A DNA stretch of 64,000 bases, taken from assembly GCA_944382875.1 (NCBI GenBank), contig CALWNQ010000011.1, positions 16,247 to 80,246 on the forward strand, in the 5' to 3' direction. A program made the position numbers and the translations under genes. The notes below the pieces were generated by a model. The model worked only from the letters and a program-made list of their open reading frames with translations. It was not told the origin of the DNA and made no database searches. Each line of letters opens with the position of its first letter. Position 1 is the stretch's first letter. Origin of the DNA: an uncultured Clostridia bacterium (GTDB taxonomy: Bacteria > Bacillota > Clostridia > Oscillospirales > Ruminococcaceae). Positions 27,225 to 33,735 of the stretch are shown here, in pieces.

Positions 27225-27476
27225 TTATCCGTTCAGACCGTCGGCCTGCCGTTTCATATTTTCTACAACCACATCGTAAATTTCCCCCAGCGAAGCGCCG
27301 TATTCCAGCACTTTCCACGGAGTGTCGGTATGATAGTGAATTTTGATAACATCTTCATCTCCTACAACCAGGAGGCAGTCCCCCTCGATGTTTTTCTCCA
27401 GATATTCCTCGATTGCATCCTCCGAAAGGTTCTTTCCCTCAATAAGCAGCTGTGTATCAAACTGATAGGTCAGCAT
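27225..27476 (-). CDS. Small stand-alone protein resembling the middle domain of FakA (DAK2 fusion)
   Basis: An 83-residue acidic protein. The stretch YQFDTQLLIEG, then EEYLEKNIEGDCLLVVGDED, KIHYHTDTPWKVLEYGASLGEI and VVENMKRQ resembles the region after the DhaL domain in the fatty-acid kinase subunit FakA (YloV family), where a CTEF..L....GDSVVVV..D..KVHVHTNDP..V pattern is usual. Neither the kinase (DhaL) part nor the C-terminal part is present, so it is unlikely to be a kinase by itself. The start follows GGAGG at 7 nt. It is probably co-transcribed with the E1-like gene and the aldo/keto reductase. Confidence 0.65.
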   Translation of the reverse strand: MLTYQFDTQLLIEGKNLSEDAIEEYLEKNIEGDCLLVVGDEDVIKIHYHTDTPWKVLEYGASLGEIYDVVVENMKRQADGLNG

Positions 27477-27494
27477 CCCATATCCTCCTTCCTG

Positions 27495-28205
27495 TTATTT
27501 TTCAAGCAACCGGCGGATGATCTCAGATGCCATCAGGAATCCGGCAGCAGGCGGGCAGACCGAAAGGCTCCCCGGCGCATACCGTCCCTCGCCTGCAACC
27601 ACCGTTTTGGCCGCCGGTTCCAGTGAGTACAAAACCGCCTGTTCCGCAATGCCGCGTTTTTTCAGTTCCCGGCGCATCACCCGCGCAAGACCGCAGCCAG
27701 CGCCGTTGTGGGCGGTATCCTCAATCTTCCCAATCCGGAAAGCCGACGGATCCATCCGGTTGCCGGTTCCCAGCGCCATCAGGAGCGGAATCCCGCGCTT
27801 CCGGCATTCTTCCGCCAGGTGAAGTTTCGCTGTTACTGTATCAATGCAGTCCGCCACATAGTCAGGCGCAAATTGAAACAGCCTGTCTGCCGTATCCTCC
27901 CCATAAAAAAGAGGCAGCGCCTCCGCCCGGCATTCCGGATTGATGGAAAGAACACGTTCCCTTGCCGCCTCCGCCTTGAGCTGCCCGACTGTCTGCCTGG
28001 TTGCCAGAAGCTGACGGTTTAGATTTGTAATATCCACCGTATCGTGATCCATCAAAAGCAAAGAGCCAACTCCTGCCCGGCAAAGCCCCTCGACACAGGC
28101 GCCGCCGACTCCTCCCAATCCGATAACAGCTACTTTCGCACCCGCAAGCTTCCGGCAGGCATCTTCTCCCAACAGCAGCTTTTGCCGACTGAGCCAATCT
28201 TCCAT
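27495..28205 (-). CDS. tcdA: TcdA/CsdL-family E1-like protein (tRNA threonylcarbamoyladenosine dehydratase)
   Basis: This ATP-dependent E1-like enzyme is predicted to cyclise t6A to ct6A at position 37 of ANN-decoding tRNAs. It has 236 residues with the ATG at 28205. The nucleotide-binding motif is VIGLGGVGGACVE, the acidic loop is MDHDTVDITNLNRQ, and the CIDTVTAK and Cys/GTGNRMDP segments are typical. An ATG 12 bp upstream is possible, but the chosen one lies 6 nt after TGAGGT. The gene is followed by the small FakA-like gene. Related E1 enzymes in thiamine or molybdopterin synthesis lack this C-terminal signature. Confidence 0.88.
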   Translation of the reverse strand: MEDWLSRQKLLLGEDACRKLAGAKVAVIGLGGVGGACVEGLCRAGVGSLLLMDHDTVDITNLNRQLLATRQTVGQLKAEAARERVLSINPECRAEALPLFYGEDTADRLFQFAPDYVADCIDTVTAKLHLAEECRKRGIPLLMALGTGNRMDPSAFRIGKIEDTAHNGAGCGLARVMRRELKKRGIAEQAVLYSLEPAAKTVVAGEGRYAPGSLSVCPPAAGFLMASEIIRRLLEK

Positions 28206-28231
28206 ACATAACCTCATTTCTATAATATAAC

Positions 28232-28262
28232 AAAATCCCCCGCATCAAGCGAGGGATTTTAT
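28232..28262 (-). terminator. Terminator of the 6S-like RNA
   Basis: On the minus strand, AAAATCCCTCGC pairs with GCGGGGGATTTT around a short loop, followed by GTTATATT. It separates the RNA gene from tcdA. Confidence 0.85.
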
Positions 28263-28495
28263 TCACCTGCAAGCAGGGATTTGTTAATCCTCCACCTTGC
28301 CGTCGTACAGTGATATAAACCCGCTTCTCAGCAGGTGGGTATCCGCCCATATACATCGCGCTCCCTTCGTCCAACCGATCTCAAAGAACCGGCCGGGAGG
28401 TCTGCATCCCGCATACGGAGCCAAGATTCCCTTTTAAATCAATGTTCGGATTTAAATGGACTGTACTTGCTCGAACAAGGCAGACGTTTTCACTG
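28232..28495 (-). ncRNA. ssrS: Stand-alone structured RNA, probably 6S RNA
   Basis: A consensus promoter (28502-28530) and an intrinsic terminator bound a transcript of about 260 nt with no plausible ORF or ribosome site. After a 5' part with two small hairpins, the body folds as a long rod. AATC..CTCC near 28420 pairs with GGAGGATT near 28290. An apical arm is closed by CTCCC/GGGAG. The 3' side carries a short hairpin CCTGCT-GAGA-AGCGGG, followed by a CGGCAAGGTGG stretch. This layout and the 3' sequence resemble clostridial 6S RNA, which binds RNA polymerase. The 5' extension is longer than usual, and the class assignment is by eye only. Confidence 0.55.
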
Positions 28496-28501
28496 ACACC
28501 T

Positions 28502-28530
28502 ATTATAGCGAATTTGCCCTGTTTTGTCAA
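28502..28530 (-). promoter_or_regulatory. Consensus sigma-A promoter of the 6S-like RNA
   Basis: Perfect TTGACA and TATAAT separated by 17 bp on the minus strand. It is among the strongest promoters in the window, as expected for an abundant small RNA. Confidence 0.9.
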
Positions 28531-28574
28531 GGGATTTTTTCAAAAATCCGCCATTTTTCCAATAAGCACTGCAT

Positions 28575-30068
28575 TTAATACGTTGTACAGGAAATATCTC
28601 CGGGATTTCCCGCTTTGGATTTTTGATGAAGATAACGAACCATCTCAGCCCGGCGTGTATCATCCCGTCGGTTCTCCGGACAATTCACCGGCGCGTCTTC
28701 ATCCAGATTCATACTGGCTCCGCCTTCAAACGCCACACCGTTCAACAGACAGGTAAAAAGCCCTGTTTTTACATCGGCAAGTGCCGGATCCTCCCAGCGG
28801 TTCCGGAGTTCTTCGGGATCCTCCTCCAAATCAAACAGCATTCCATGCCACATATCTCCTTCAAGCAGCAGCTTATATCGCTTGTCTCGGATCATATAGG
28901 CATAAGAACGGCTGTCCGGAGAAAGATACATCTGTTCGGCTAATACGTACTGCCGCCCTGTTTCCAGCGGACAGCAAGACATCATCGGGCTGAGCGGCAG
29001 CCCGCATTCCCGCAGAATCTCTCCCGCAACATCGATATTACTGGTCAGAAGCTCCGAATGAGCGCAAGTTTTTTCGTCAGGCTTTCGGATAATCAGCGGC
29101 ACCCGCATCAGCGGATCGTACATGTGGTTTCCTTTCAGCACCATATGATGGAATCCCATATAATCCCCATGATCGCTGGTAAAAAGGATCATAGTGTTTT
29201 CATACAGCCCCTTTTTTCGGAGAAGGTCCAGCATCTGCGCCACCCCATCGTCAATCTGAGTAATCGCAGCGTAATAATAAGCCAGTATCCGGCGAAGCTT
29301 GTCTTCATCCAGCGTGGTATTATCAAAATATCCGCGTGAGAGCGCAAGATCCTGCTTTGGAACCTCCGGCAAAAATCCGGGCAGCAATGTCAGATCCTCC
29401 GGATGATAAAGGTCCGCATACCGCTGCGGCGGATCAAACGGATGGTGCGGCTTGATGTATCCTACCATCAAAAAACCTGGGTTCTCCCCATCCCAACGTT
29501 CCAGCTCCCGCAGTGCCTGTCGGGTAATCCAGCTGGTGGAATGGAATTCTTCCGGCAGGTCGGAAACCTGTGTTCCAAAGCTCTTAAAATAGTCCGGATC
29601 CGCTTTGGCGCGAAATTCCGAACGTTGATCTATCAGGTCGATGTCATCGATCAGTCCGTTTTCCATCAGTTCCCGATGATAGTCGTCGTCAAACCGGCCC
29701 GGACCATCCTGCTCCGAAAGAGTCATCCGGTCAAATCCCATATCCAAATAGGTCGGGGTAAAGTGCATCTTGCCGACTGCCGCAGTTTGCCAGCCATTTT
29801 CCCGCAGGATTTTGGGGAAAGTGGGCAATCCAGACGGATAAGTACAGTGGTTCCCCCAACCGAGATGCTGATGAACATATTGTCCGCTCAATAAAGAATA
29901 ACGAGACGGCGTACAAACCGGGTAAACACAATAATGCTGATCATAGACAGTCCCCTCCTCCGCAAGACGAGCAATTGCCGGTGTTTTGACATCCCTGTTG
30001 CCATAAGGGGAAAGGCAGTCCGCCCGCAACTGATCGGCATGAATCAGCAAAATGTTCGGCTTTTTCAT
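28575..30068 (-). CDS. Sulfatase (formylglycine-dependent, Cys-type)
   Basis: This 497-residue cytoplasmic sulfatase-family hydrolase cleaves a sulfate (or related) ester. Metal-binding Asp residues lie in IHADQLRAD, and the nucleophile Cys52 lies in VCTPSRYSLLSG, matching the C-x-P-S-R motif that is oxidised to formylglycine. The C-terminal metal site is in FTSDHGDYMGFH, with LKGNHMYDPLMRVPLI following. In anaerobes the modification needs a radical SAM maturase (anSME), and none is encoded here. No signal peptide is seen, so the substrate would be intracellular. The start follows AGGAGG at 7 nt. Confidence 0.9.
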   Translation of the reverse strand: MKKPNILLIHADQLRADCLSPYGNRDVKTPAIARLAEEGTVYDQHYCVYPVCTPSRYSLLSGQYVHQHLGWGNHCTYPSGLPTFPKILRENGWQTAAVGKMHFTPTYLDMGFDRMTLSEQDGPGRFDDDYHRELMENGLIDDIDLIDQRSEFRAKADPDYFKSFGTQVSDLPEEFHSTSWITRQALRELERWDGENPGFLMVGYIKPHHPFDPPQRYADLYHPEDLTLLPGFLPEVPKQDLALSRGYFDNTTLDEDKLRRILAYYYAAITQIDDGVAQMLDLLRKKGLYENTMILFTSDHGDYMGFHHMVLKGNHMYDPLMRVPLIIRKPDEKTCAHSELLTSNIDVAGEILRECGLPLSPMMSCCPLETGRQYVLAEQMYLSPDSRSYAYMIRDKRYKLLLEGDMWHGMLFDLEEDPEELRNRWEDPALADVKTGLFTCLLNGVAFEGGASMNLDEDAPVNCPENRRDDTRRAEMVRYLHQKSKAGNPGDISCTTY

Positions 30069-30083
30069 TTTGACACCTCCTGA

Positions 30084-30120
30084 GAAAAAATCCCGGAAAC
30101 ATTCGGTTTCCGGGATTTTG
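30084..30120 (-). terminator. Terminator after the DUF1292 gene
   Basis: AATCCCGGAAAC pairs with GTTTCCGGGATT, followed on the minus strand by TTTTT. It separates the DUF1292 gene from the sulfatase. Confidence 0.85.
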
Positions 30121-30128
30121 CTTTGATC

Positions 30129-30449
30129 TTATTCTTCTTCGGACTCCTCGGAATCCTCTTCGTCTTCATACAGGCTGTTCAAACGATCGATAAACATATT
30201 GCCGATCCGTTCATACTCTTCATCGTCATCAATGGAAGCCAGCATCTCTTCACCGTCTACTTCTTCCGAAGTCAGAACAACCAGCTCGCCATCGGACTCC
30301 AGCTGTTTCTCCGGATCATCGTATACCGGGATCAGCGCATAATACTGCTTGCCGTCCACTTCCATCGTATCCAGCATTTCAAAAGTCTGTTCCACGCCTT
30401 CTTCGTCTACAAGGGTATACAGATTGGCCTCGTCATAAAATTCTGCCAT
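30129..30449 (-). CDS. DUF1292 family acidic protein
   Basis: A 106-residue acidic protein of the DUF1292 (YrzB-like) family, widespread in Firmicutes and of unknown function. The conserved core is YTLVDEEGVEQTFEML, then YYALIPVYD and ELVVLTSEEVDGEEMLASIDDDEE, and the tail is a Glu/Asp/Ser stretch. An earlier in-frame ATG exists at 30500, but the ATG at 30449 has GGAGG 5 nt upstream and gives the usual start. In many genomes this family lies near the Holliday junction resolvase ruvX; here it stands alone beside the repeat-bearing RNA locus. Confidence 0.82.
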   Translation of the reverse strand: MAEFYDEANLYTLVDEEGVEQTFEMLDTMEVDGKQYYALIPVYDDPEKQLESDGELVVLTSEEVDGEEMLASIDDDEEYERIGNMFIDRLNSLYEDEEDSEESEEE

Positions 30450-30620
30450 TGGTATCCTCCAAACCCCATTCCAGATGGAACGGATTGTGTTTTCCGGCAA
30501 ACTTGGAACACGCCGGTATTTTCATTGTACCGCAGTTTACATCCAAAGTCAAGCGGATTTTGTAAACACTCTGTTTTGAATATAAAAACTATTTTTTCTC
30601 CACATTTTTCAAAAAAACTG

Positions 30621-30649
30621 TTGACAAGGCACGAAATATATGCTATTAT
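30621..30649 (+). promoter_or_regulatory. Consensus promoter of the repeat-bearing RNA
   Basis: TTGACA and TATTAT separated by exactly 17 bp. The next protein gene on this strand begins over 1.1 kb downstream, beyond an intrinsic terminator. Confidence 0.85.
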
Positions 30650-30702
30650 ATAGCCATAGAAGATAATCAAAGATCTTCAAGAAACAAGAAAGGGTGATTC
30701 CG

Positions 30703-30753
30703 ATGGACAGTATTGAAAATTGTTTTATCCGAATCAGCGGAAAACATTCGTAA
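30703..30753 (+). CDS. Possible 16-residue leader peptide at the 5' end of the repeat RNA
   Basis: ATG with AAAGGGTGATTCC upstream opens a 16-codon frame (MDSIENCFIRISGKHS). The upstream sequence GGTGATTCCGATG resembles the 23-nt repeat (GAGTGAGTCCGATG), so it may be a diverged first copy in which the early stop was lost. It could equally be a chance ORF. Confidence 0.25.
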   Translation: MDSIENCFIRISGKHS

Positions 30754-30987
30754 AACCTTTTCGTACAGATTTCTAAAAGAATTTTGAATTGCGTTTGATA
30801 TCGAAGAAAGGTTCCACAAAGACTCCTTTCCAAATTGATTTCGTGAACCTCAATTCTATATGACATCTATGAGTTAAGAGGACTTTCCTCACCTGTATTT
30901 TACGAACACCGTTTGATTATTTTCTATTTAAAATAATCCGCTGGTTCTGATAATGAAGCGCTGAAAATTGAATAGAAAATTTTCTCA

Positions 30988-31010
30988 CAGGAGTGAGTCC
31001 AATGAAATAG
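30988..31010 (+). repeat. Minigene repeat copy 1 (ATG AAA TAG)
   Basis: The 23-nt unit CAGGAGTGAGTCCA is followed directly by ATG AAA TAG. GGAG lies 7 nt before the start codon. A GAAAATT/AATTTTC hairpin precedes it. Confidence 0.9.
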
Positions 31011-31109
31011 TATGCCCCTGTATCGTTTGTTCCGGTAGATATTCTGAATCGAACGGATTTAAGAATATCGGTCGAATAGGCGAAAACCAGAAGGAAATGG
31101 ATTTTTATA

Positions 31110-31132
31110 CAGGAGTGAGTCCAATGAAATAA
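31110..31132 (+). repeat. Minigene repeat copy 2 (ATG AAA TAA)
   Basis: Identical to copy 1 in its first 22 bases; only the stop differs (TAA for TAG). Start-to-start distance from copy 1 is 122 bp. Confidence 0.9.
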
Positions 31133-31242
31133 CACGCTTTTGCAAATGTTGTTTCTTTTCCGCCAAAGAATTGAACGAATTCCATAGCGGGAAAAATGAT
31201 TTGAGATGTTTCTCTTGAATCAAATAAAGTTTATCAATGTTG

Positions 31243-31265
31243 CAGGAGTGAGTCCGATGAAATAG
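31243..31265 (+). repeat. Minigene repeat copy 3 (ATG AAA TAG)
   Basis: Differs from copy 1 only by G for A just before the start codon. Distance from copy 2 is 133 bp. The sequence CCCCTGTAT after the stop also follows copy 1. Confidence 0.9.
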
Positions 31266-31353
31266 CACAAACCCCTGTATTGTATGGAATAACATTCCAA
31301 TGAACCAGAGCCGAACAGAGTTTTGCCTGCGGCTGATGGAATAAATGATTTTA

Positions 31354-31376
31354 CAGGAGTGAGTCCAGTGGAATAA
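31354..31376 (+). repeat. Minigene repeat copy 4 (GTG GAA TAA)
   Basis: The start is GTG instead of ATG and the sense codon GAA instead of AAA; the frame and a stop are kept. Distance from copy 3 is 111 bp. Confidence 0.88.
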
Positions 31377-31480
31377 ATTCCTTTTTCAAAAAAGCTTTTC
31401 CAGTGAAGATAAAAGCCTGCGGAGAAAATATCCTCTGACAATGATGCTGATGATTCACCGAAAAGTTCTTCAAATTGAAA

Positions 31481-31503
31481 TTGGAGTGAGTCCCATGAAA
31501 TGA
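31481..31503 (+). repeat. Minigene repeat copy 5 (ATG AAA TGA)
   Basis: The first two bases differ (TT for CA), the base before the start is C, and the stop is TGA. The core GGAGTGAGTCC is intact. Distance from copy 4 is 127 bp. Confidence 0.88.
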
Positions 31504-31689
31504 AATCCGTTCTTGGATGCAGTCCCTCATCTGATGTGACCGAGCAGATTTTCCGGTTGGAAAAGAGTAACCTGCAGAAATCACCGTTTGATGAAAAGTG
31601 AGTATTTTCAAGCAAACAAGGATGAACGGCAAAGCAGAAAAGTAACGAAGAAGCAATGGAGGAACAATTTATCTTGAATAGCGAGATGT

Positions 31690-31731
31690 AGCGCCACCTT
31701 CCGTTGGAGAGGGTGGCGCTGGTGTTTTCTT
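31690..31731 (+). terminator. Terminator of the repeat-bearing RNA
   Basis: AGCGCCACC pairs with GGTGGCGCT, extended by TTC/GAG-type pairs, followed by GGTGTTTTCTT. It ends the transcript about 70 bp before ypeB. Confidence 0.8.
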
Positions 31732-31742
31732 CCCCATTTGAA

Positions 31743-31784
31743 TGGTATATTTTTCCCTTAAGCGGAAAAAATAACAGTATACCA
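31743..31784 (+). promoter_or_regulatory. Nested inverted repeat upstream of ypeB
   Basis: TGGTATA and TATACCA form outer 7-bp arms, and TTTTTCC and GGAAAAA form inner 7-bp arms, giving a bulged hairpin that ends 18 bp before the ypeB start. It has no T tract, so it is more likely an operator or an mRNA structure than a terminator. Confidence 0.5.
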
Positions 31785-31802
31785 TACAAAGGGGGATTTT
31801 TT

Positions 31803-33140
31803 ATGTGGAGTACCCGCACCCGTGTGCGGCTGATTACCTTTCTGCTCGCTTCTGTATTGATATTTGGCGGACTTGCCTGGCAAAGCTGGCAGGTGGCTGT
31901 ACAATACAAAACAGCACTGGAAGTATCTTATCTTCGCGCCATGGAAGATCTGACCACCTATACCGAAAATATTTCTTCTGCACTGACAAAAGGTATTTAT
32001 GCCGGCACACCCGCACAGCTGAATGCTTTAACAGCCAAATTGTGGAAGGAATCCTCGGCTGCAAAAGTGGCATTGTCCCAAATTCCAACCAGCCGTTACA
32101 ACCTGGAAAATACCTATAAATTCTTGGCTCAGGTTGGCGAATATGCGGTTTCTCTTGCTAAAAAAGCGGAAAATGGCGAAAAACTTACCGATGAAGAACG
32201 GGAAAATCTGAAAAAGCTTTCAGAGTATGCCAATCTTTTGGAAGAAAGTATGCTTGTCATCCAGGATGAAGTCCGAAACGGACGAATGAGCCTTTATCAG
32301 GCGGAGAATATGGCGTCCGATATTCAAGCAGATGCATCGCCCACCATTGGAGAGGATTTGGCGGAATTTGAAGAAGGATTTACCGCCTACCCCACCCTGA
32401 TTTATGACGGTCCCTTCTCCGACAGTCTTTTGCAAATCGAACCGCGCCGTCTAACCGATATGCCGGAAGTTTCCCTTGCGCAGGCACGGGAAAAAGCAGC
32501 AACAGCCTTCAATGTAGATTCCGGCATGATGTCCAATGAATCGGAAGAACACAGCAACATGCCCGCCTACACCTTTTCTTTTGAAAATCGCTCCGCCGCG
32601 ATCACAATACAGGGCGGATATCTCAGCTATCTCACCGATCCGCGCCAGCCTATTGAAACCAAAATCACCCCCGAAGAAGCCATTGCCAAAGCGGAGAATT
32701 ACCTCAACTGGCTGAAAATCCCGGACATGCAGCTCACTTATTACGAGATTGCAGACAATATCCTCACTGCAAATTTTGCCTGTGTCCAGGATTCGGTCAT
32801 TGTCTACACCGACTTGATTAAGGTAAGTGTTGCCATGGATGATGGAGGCATCCTTGGGTTCGATTCACGGCCTTATCTTACCAGTAACATGGAACGCGAA
32901 ATCCCTGCTCCGGTTCTTTCGGAAGAAGAAGCGGCAGAATCGGTCAGTACCGCTCTCACCATTGAAAAAACAAATTTAGCGATTATCCCGTCTGATGGGC
33001 AGCAGGAACGTTTCTGCTATGAATTTCATTGTACCGCAGATGATGGCACCGATTTACTGGTTTATGTAAATACGGAAACCGGTGCTGAAGAGCAAATCCT
33101 CATCTTAATGATTGACGAAAATGGAACCCTTGTTATCTAA
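31803..33140 (+). CDS. ypeB: Germination protein YpeB
   Basis: A 445-residue protein needed, in Bacillus, for stability and localisation of the cortex-lytic enzyme SleB in spores. One N-terminal membrane anchor (about 7-28) is followed by a helical N-terminal region and then PepSY-like modules. The segment YPTLIYDGPFSDSLLQIEPR is the family hallmark. The ATG at 31803 has AAAGGGGG 7 nt upstream; the open frame before it runs into the terminator. sleB is normally adjacent, but no sleB gene lies next to it here. The gene marks the organism as a spore former. Confidence 0.92.
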   Translation: MWSTRTRVRLITFLLASVLIFGGLAWQSWQVAVQYKTALEVSYLRAMEDLTTYTENISSALTKGIYAGTPAQLNALTAKLWKESSAAKVALSQIPTSRYNLENTYKFLAQVGEYAVSLAKKAENGEKLTDEERENLKKLSEYANLLEESMLVIQDEVRNGRMSLYQAENMASDIQADASPTIGEDLAEFEEGFTAYPTLIYDGPFSDSLLQIEPRRLTDMPEVSLAQAREKAATAFNVDSGMMSNESEEHSNMPAYTFSFENRSAAITIQGGYLSYLTDPRQPIETKITPEEAIAKAENYLNWLKIPDMQLTYYEIADNILTANFACVQDSVIVYTDLIKVSVAMDDGGILGFDSRPYLTSNMEREIPAPVLSEEEAAESVSTALTIEKTNLAIIPSDGQQERFCYEFHCTADDGTDLLVYVNTETGAEEQILILMIDENGTLVI

Positions 33141-33146
33141 AAGCAA

Positions 33147-33180
33147 AAACCGGGCAGGATTTCCTGTCCGGTTATTTTTA
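33147..33180 (+). terminator. Terminator after ypeB
   Basis: ACCGGGCAGG pairs with CCTGTCCGGT, followed by TATTTTTA. Confidence 0.85.
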
Positions 33181-33717
33181 TGCAGTCTGATACCGTTTTC
33201 GCGCAGGCAATGTTTTTTCCATCGCCAGAACCACCCGACCGGCGCGCCGCGTTTGATTCAGGTCGATAAATCGCTGATTGCGGCTGCCGCGGAATTTGAG
33301 GGAGATATCCCGCTGCTCCCGAAGAAACGGTCCGTCAATCAGATAATCGCAGAGATCGAGCAGTTCTCCCGCACCGGGAAGCTCCAACAGCTGCTCATAG
33401 GTATACCCTGAATACACCGTGATATCCAGATGCCCCGGCAGCTTTTGAATCCCGCGCGCCAATGCCGCAAATCCTTCCGGCTGCACAAACGGCTCGCCGC
33501 CCGAAAAGGTTACGCCCCGCAGCAGCGGATTTTGTCCGATCTCCCGAAGCAGGCTCTCAATCGAAACAAACTTCCCCCCCGCAAAATCGTGTGTCTGCGG
33601 ATTGTGGCAACCGGGACAGTGATGCGGACACCCCTGCCCGAACACCACAAATCGCAACCCATTTCCATCCACAATGGATTCCCGGATAATCCCCGCAATG
33701 CGGAGCTGCTCCTCCAT
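33178..33717 (-). CDS. nrdG: Anaerobic ribonucleotide reductase activating protein NrdG
   Basis: This radical SAM enzyme installs the glycyl radical on NrdD. It has 179 residues. The [4Fe-4S] cluster cysteines are Cys30, Cys34 and Cys37 in CPHHCPGC, and GVTFSGGEPF is the SAM-binding GGE motif. It lies 18 bp downstream of nrdD with a GGGAC site. The C-terminal tail is basic and slightly longer than in E. coli NrdG. Nothing is missing from the active site. Confidence 0.95.
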   Translation of the reverse strand: MEEQLRIAGIIRESIVDGNGLRFVVFGQGCPHHCPGCHNPQTHDFAGGKFVSIESLLREIGQNPLLRGVTFSGGEPFVQPEGFAALARGIQKLPGHLDITVYSGYTYEQLLELPGAGELLDLCDYLIDGPFLREQRDISLKFRGSRNQRFIDLNQTRRAGRVVLAMEKTLPARKRYQTA

Positions 33718-33735
33718 CGAAACCGTCCCTTTCCA

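Larger units (their letters stand above)
30656..31731 (+). ncRNA. Unrecognised ~1.1-kb transcript with five two-codon minigenes
   Basis: The region is bounded by a consensus promoter (30621-30649) and a strong intrinsic terminator (31690-31731) and contains no credible protein gene on either strand. Five copies of a 23-nt element lie at 30988, 31110, 31243, 31354 and 31481, each giving a Shine-Dalgarno GGAG, a start codon, one sense codon and a stop. The spacers fold into hairpins (for example 31038-31069 and 31156-31195, both with a GAACG loop). A short 16-codon ORF at the 5' end has a degenerate form of the same element. Large ornate RNAs such as OLE, GOLLD and ROOL were considered, but I recognise none of their features. 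The transcript and its boundaries are predictions. Confidence 0.65.

Noticed and set aside
30988..31503. A CRISPR array
   Set aside because: The repeats are 23 nt with spacers of about 90-110 bp that are themselves structured, only five copies exist, and no cas genes are present. The repeats contain a ribosome site and a start-stop pair.
30917..31909. Several minus-strand reading frames of 70-229 codons across the repeat array, with recurrent FHWTHS, FIGLTPV or LDSLL segments
   Set aside because: The recurring peptides are the 23-nt repeat read in different frames on the antisense strand. Frames change from copy to copy, there are no ribosome sites, and one frame runs into ypeB antisense.
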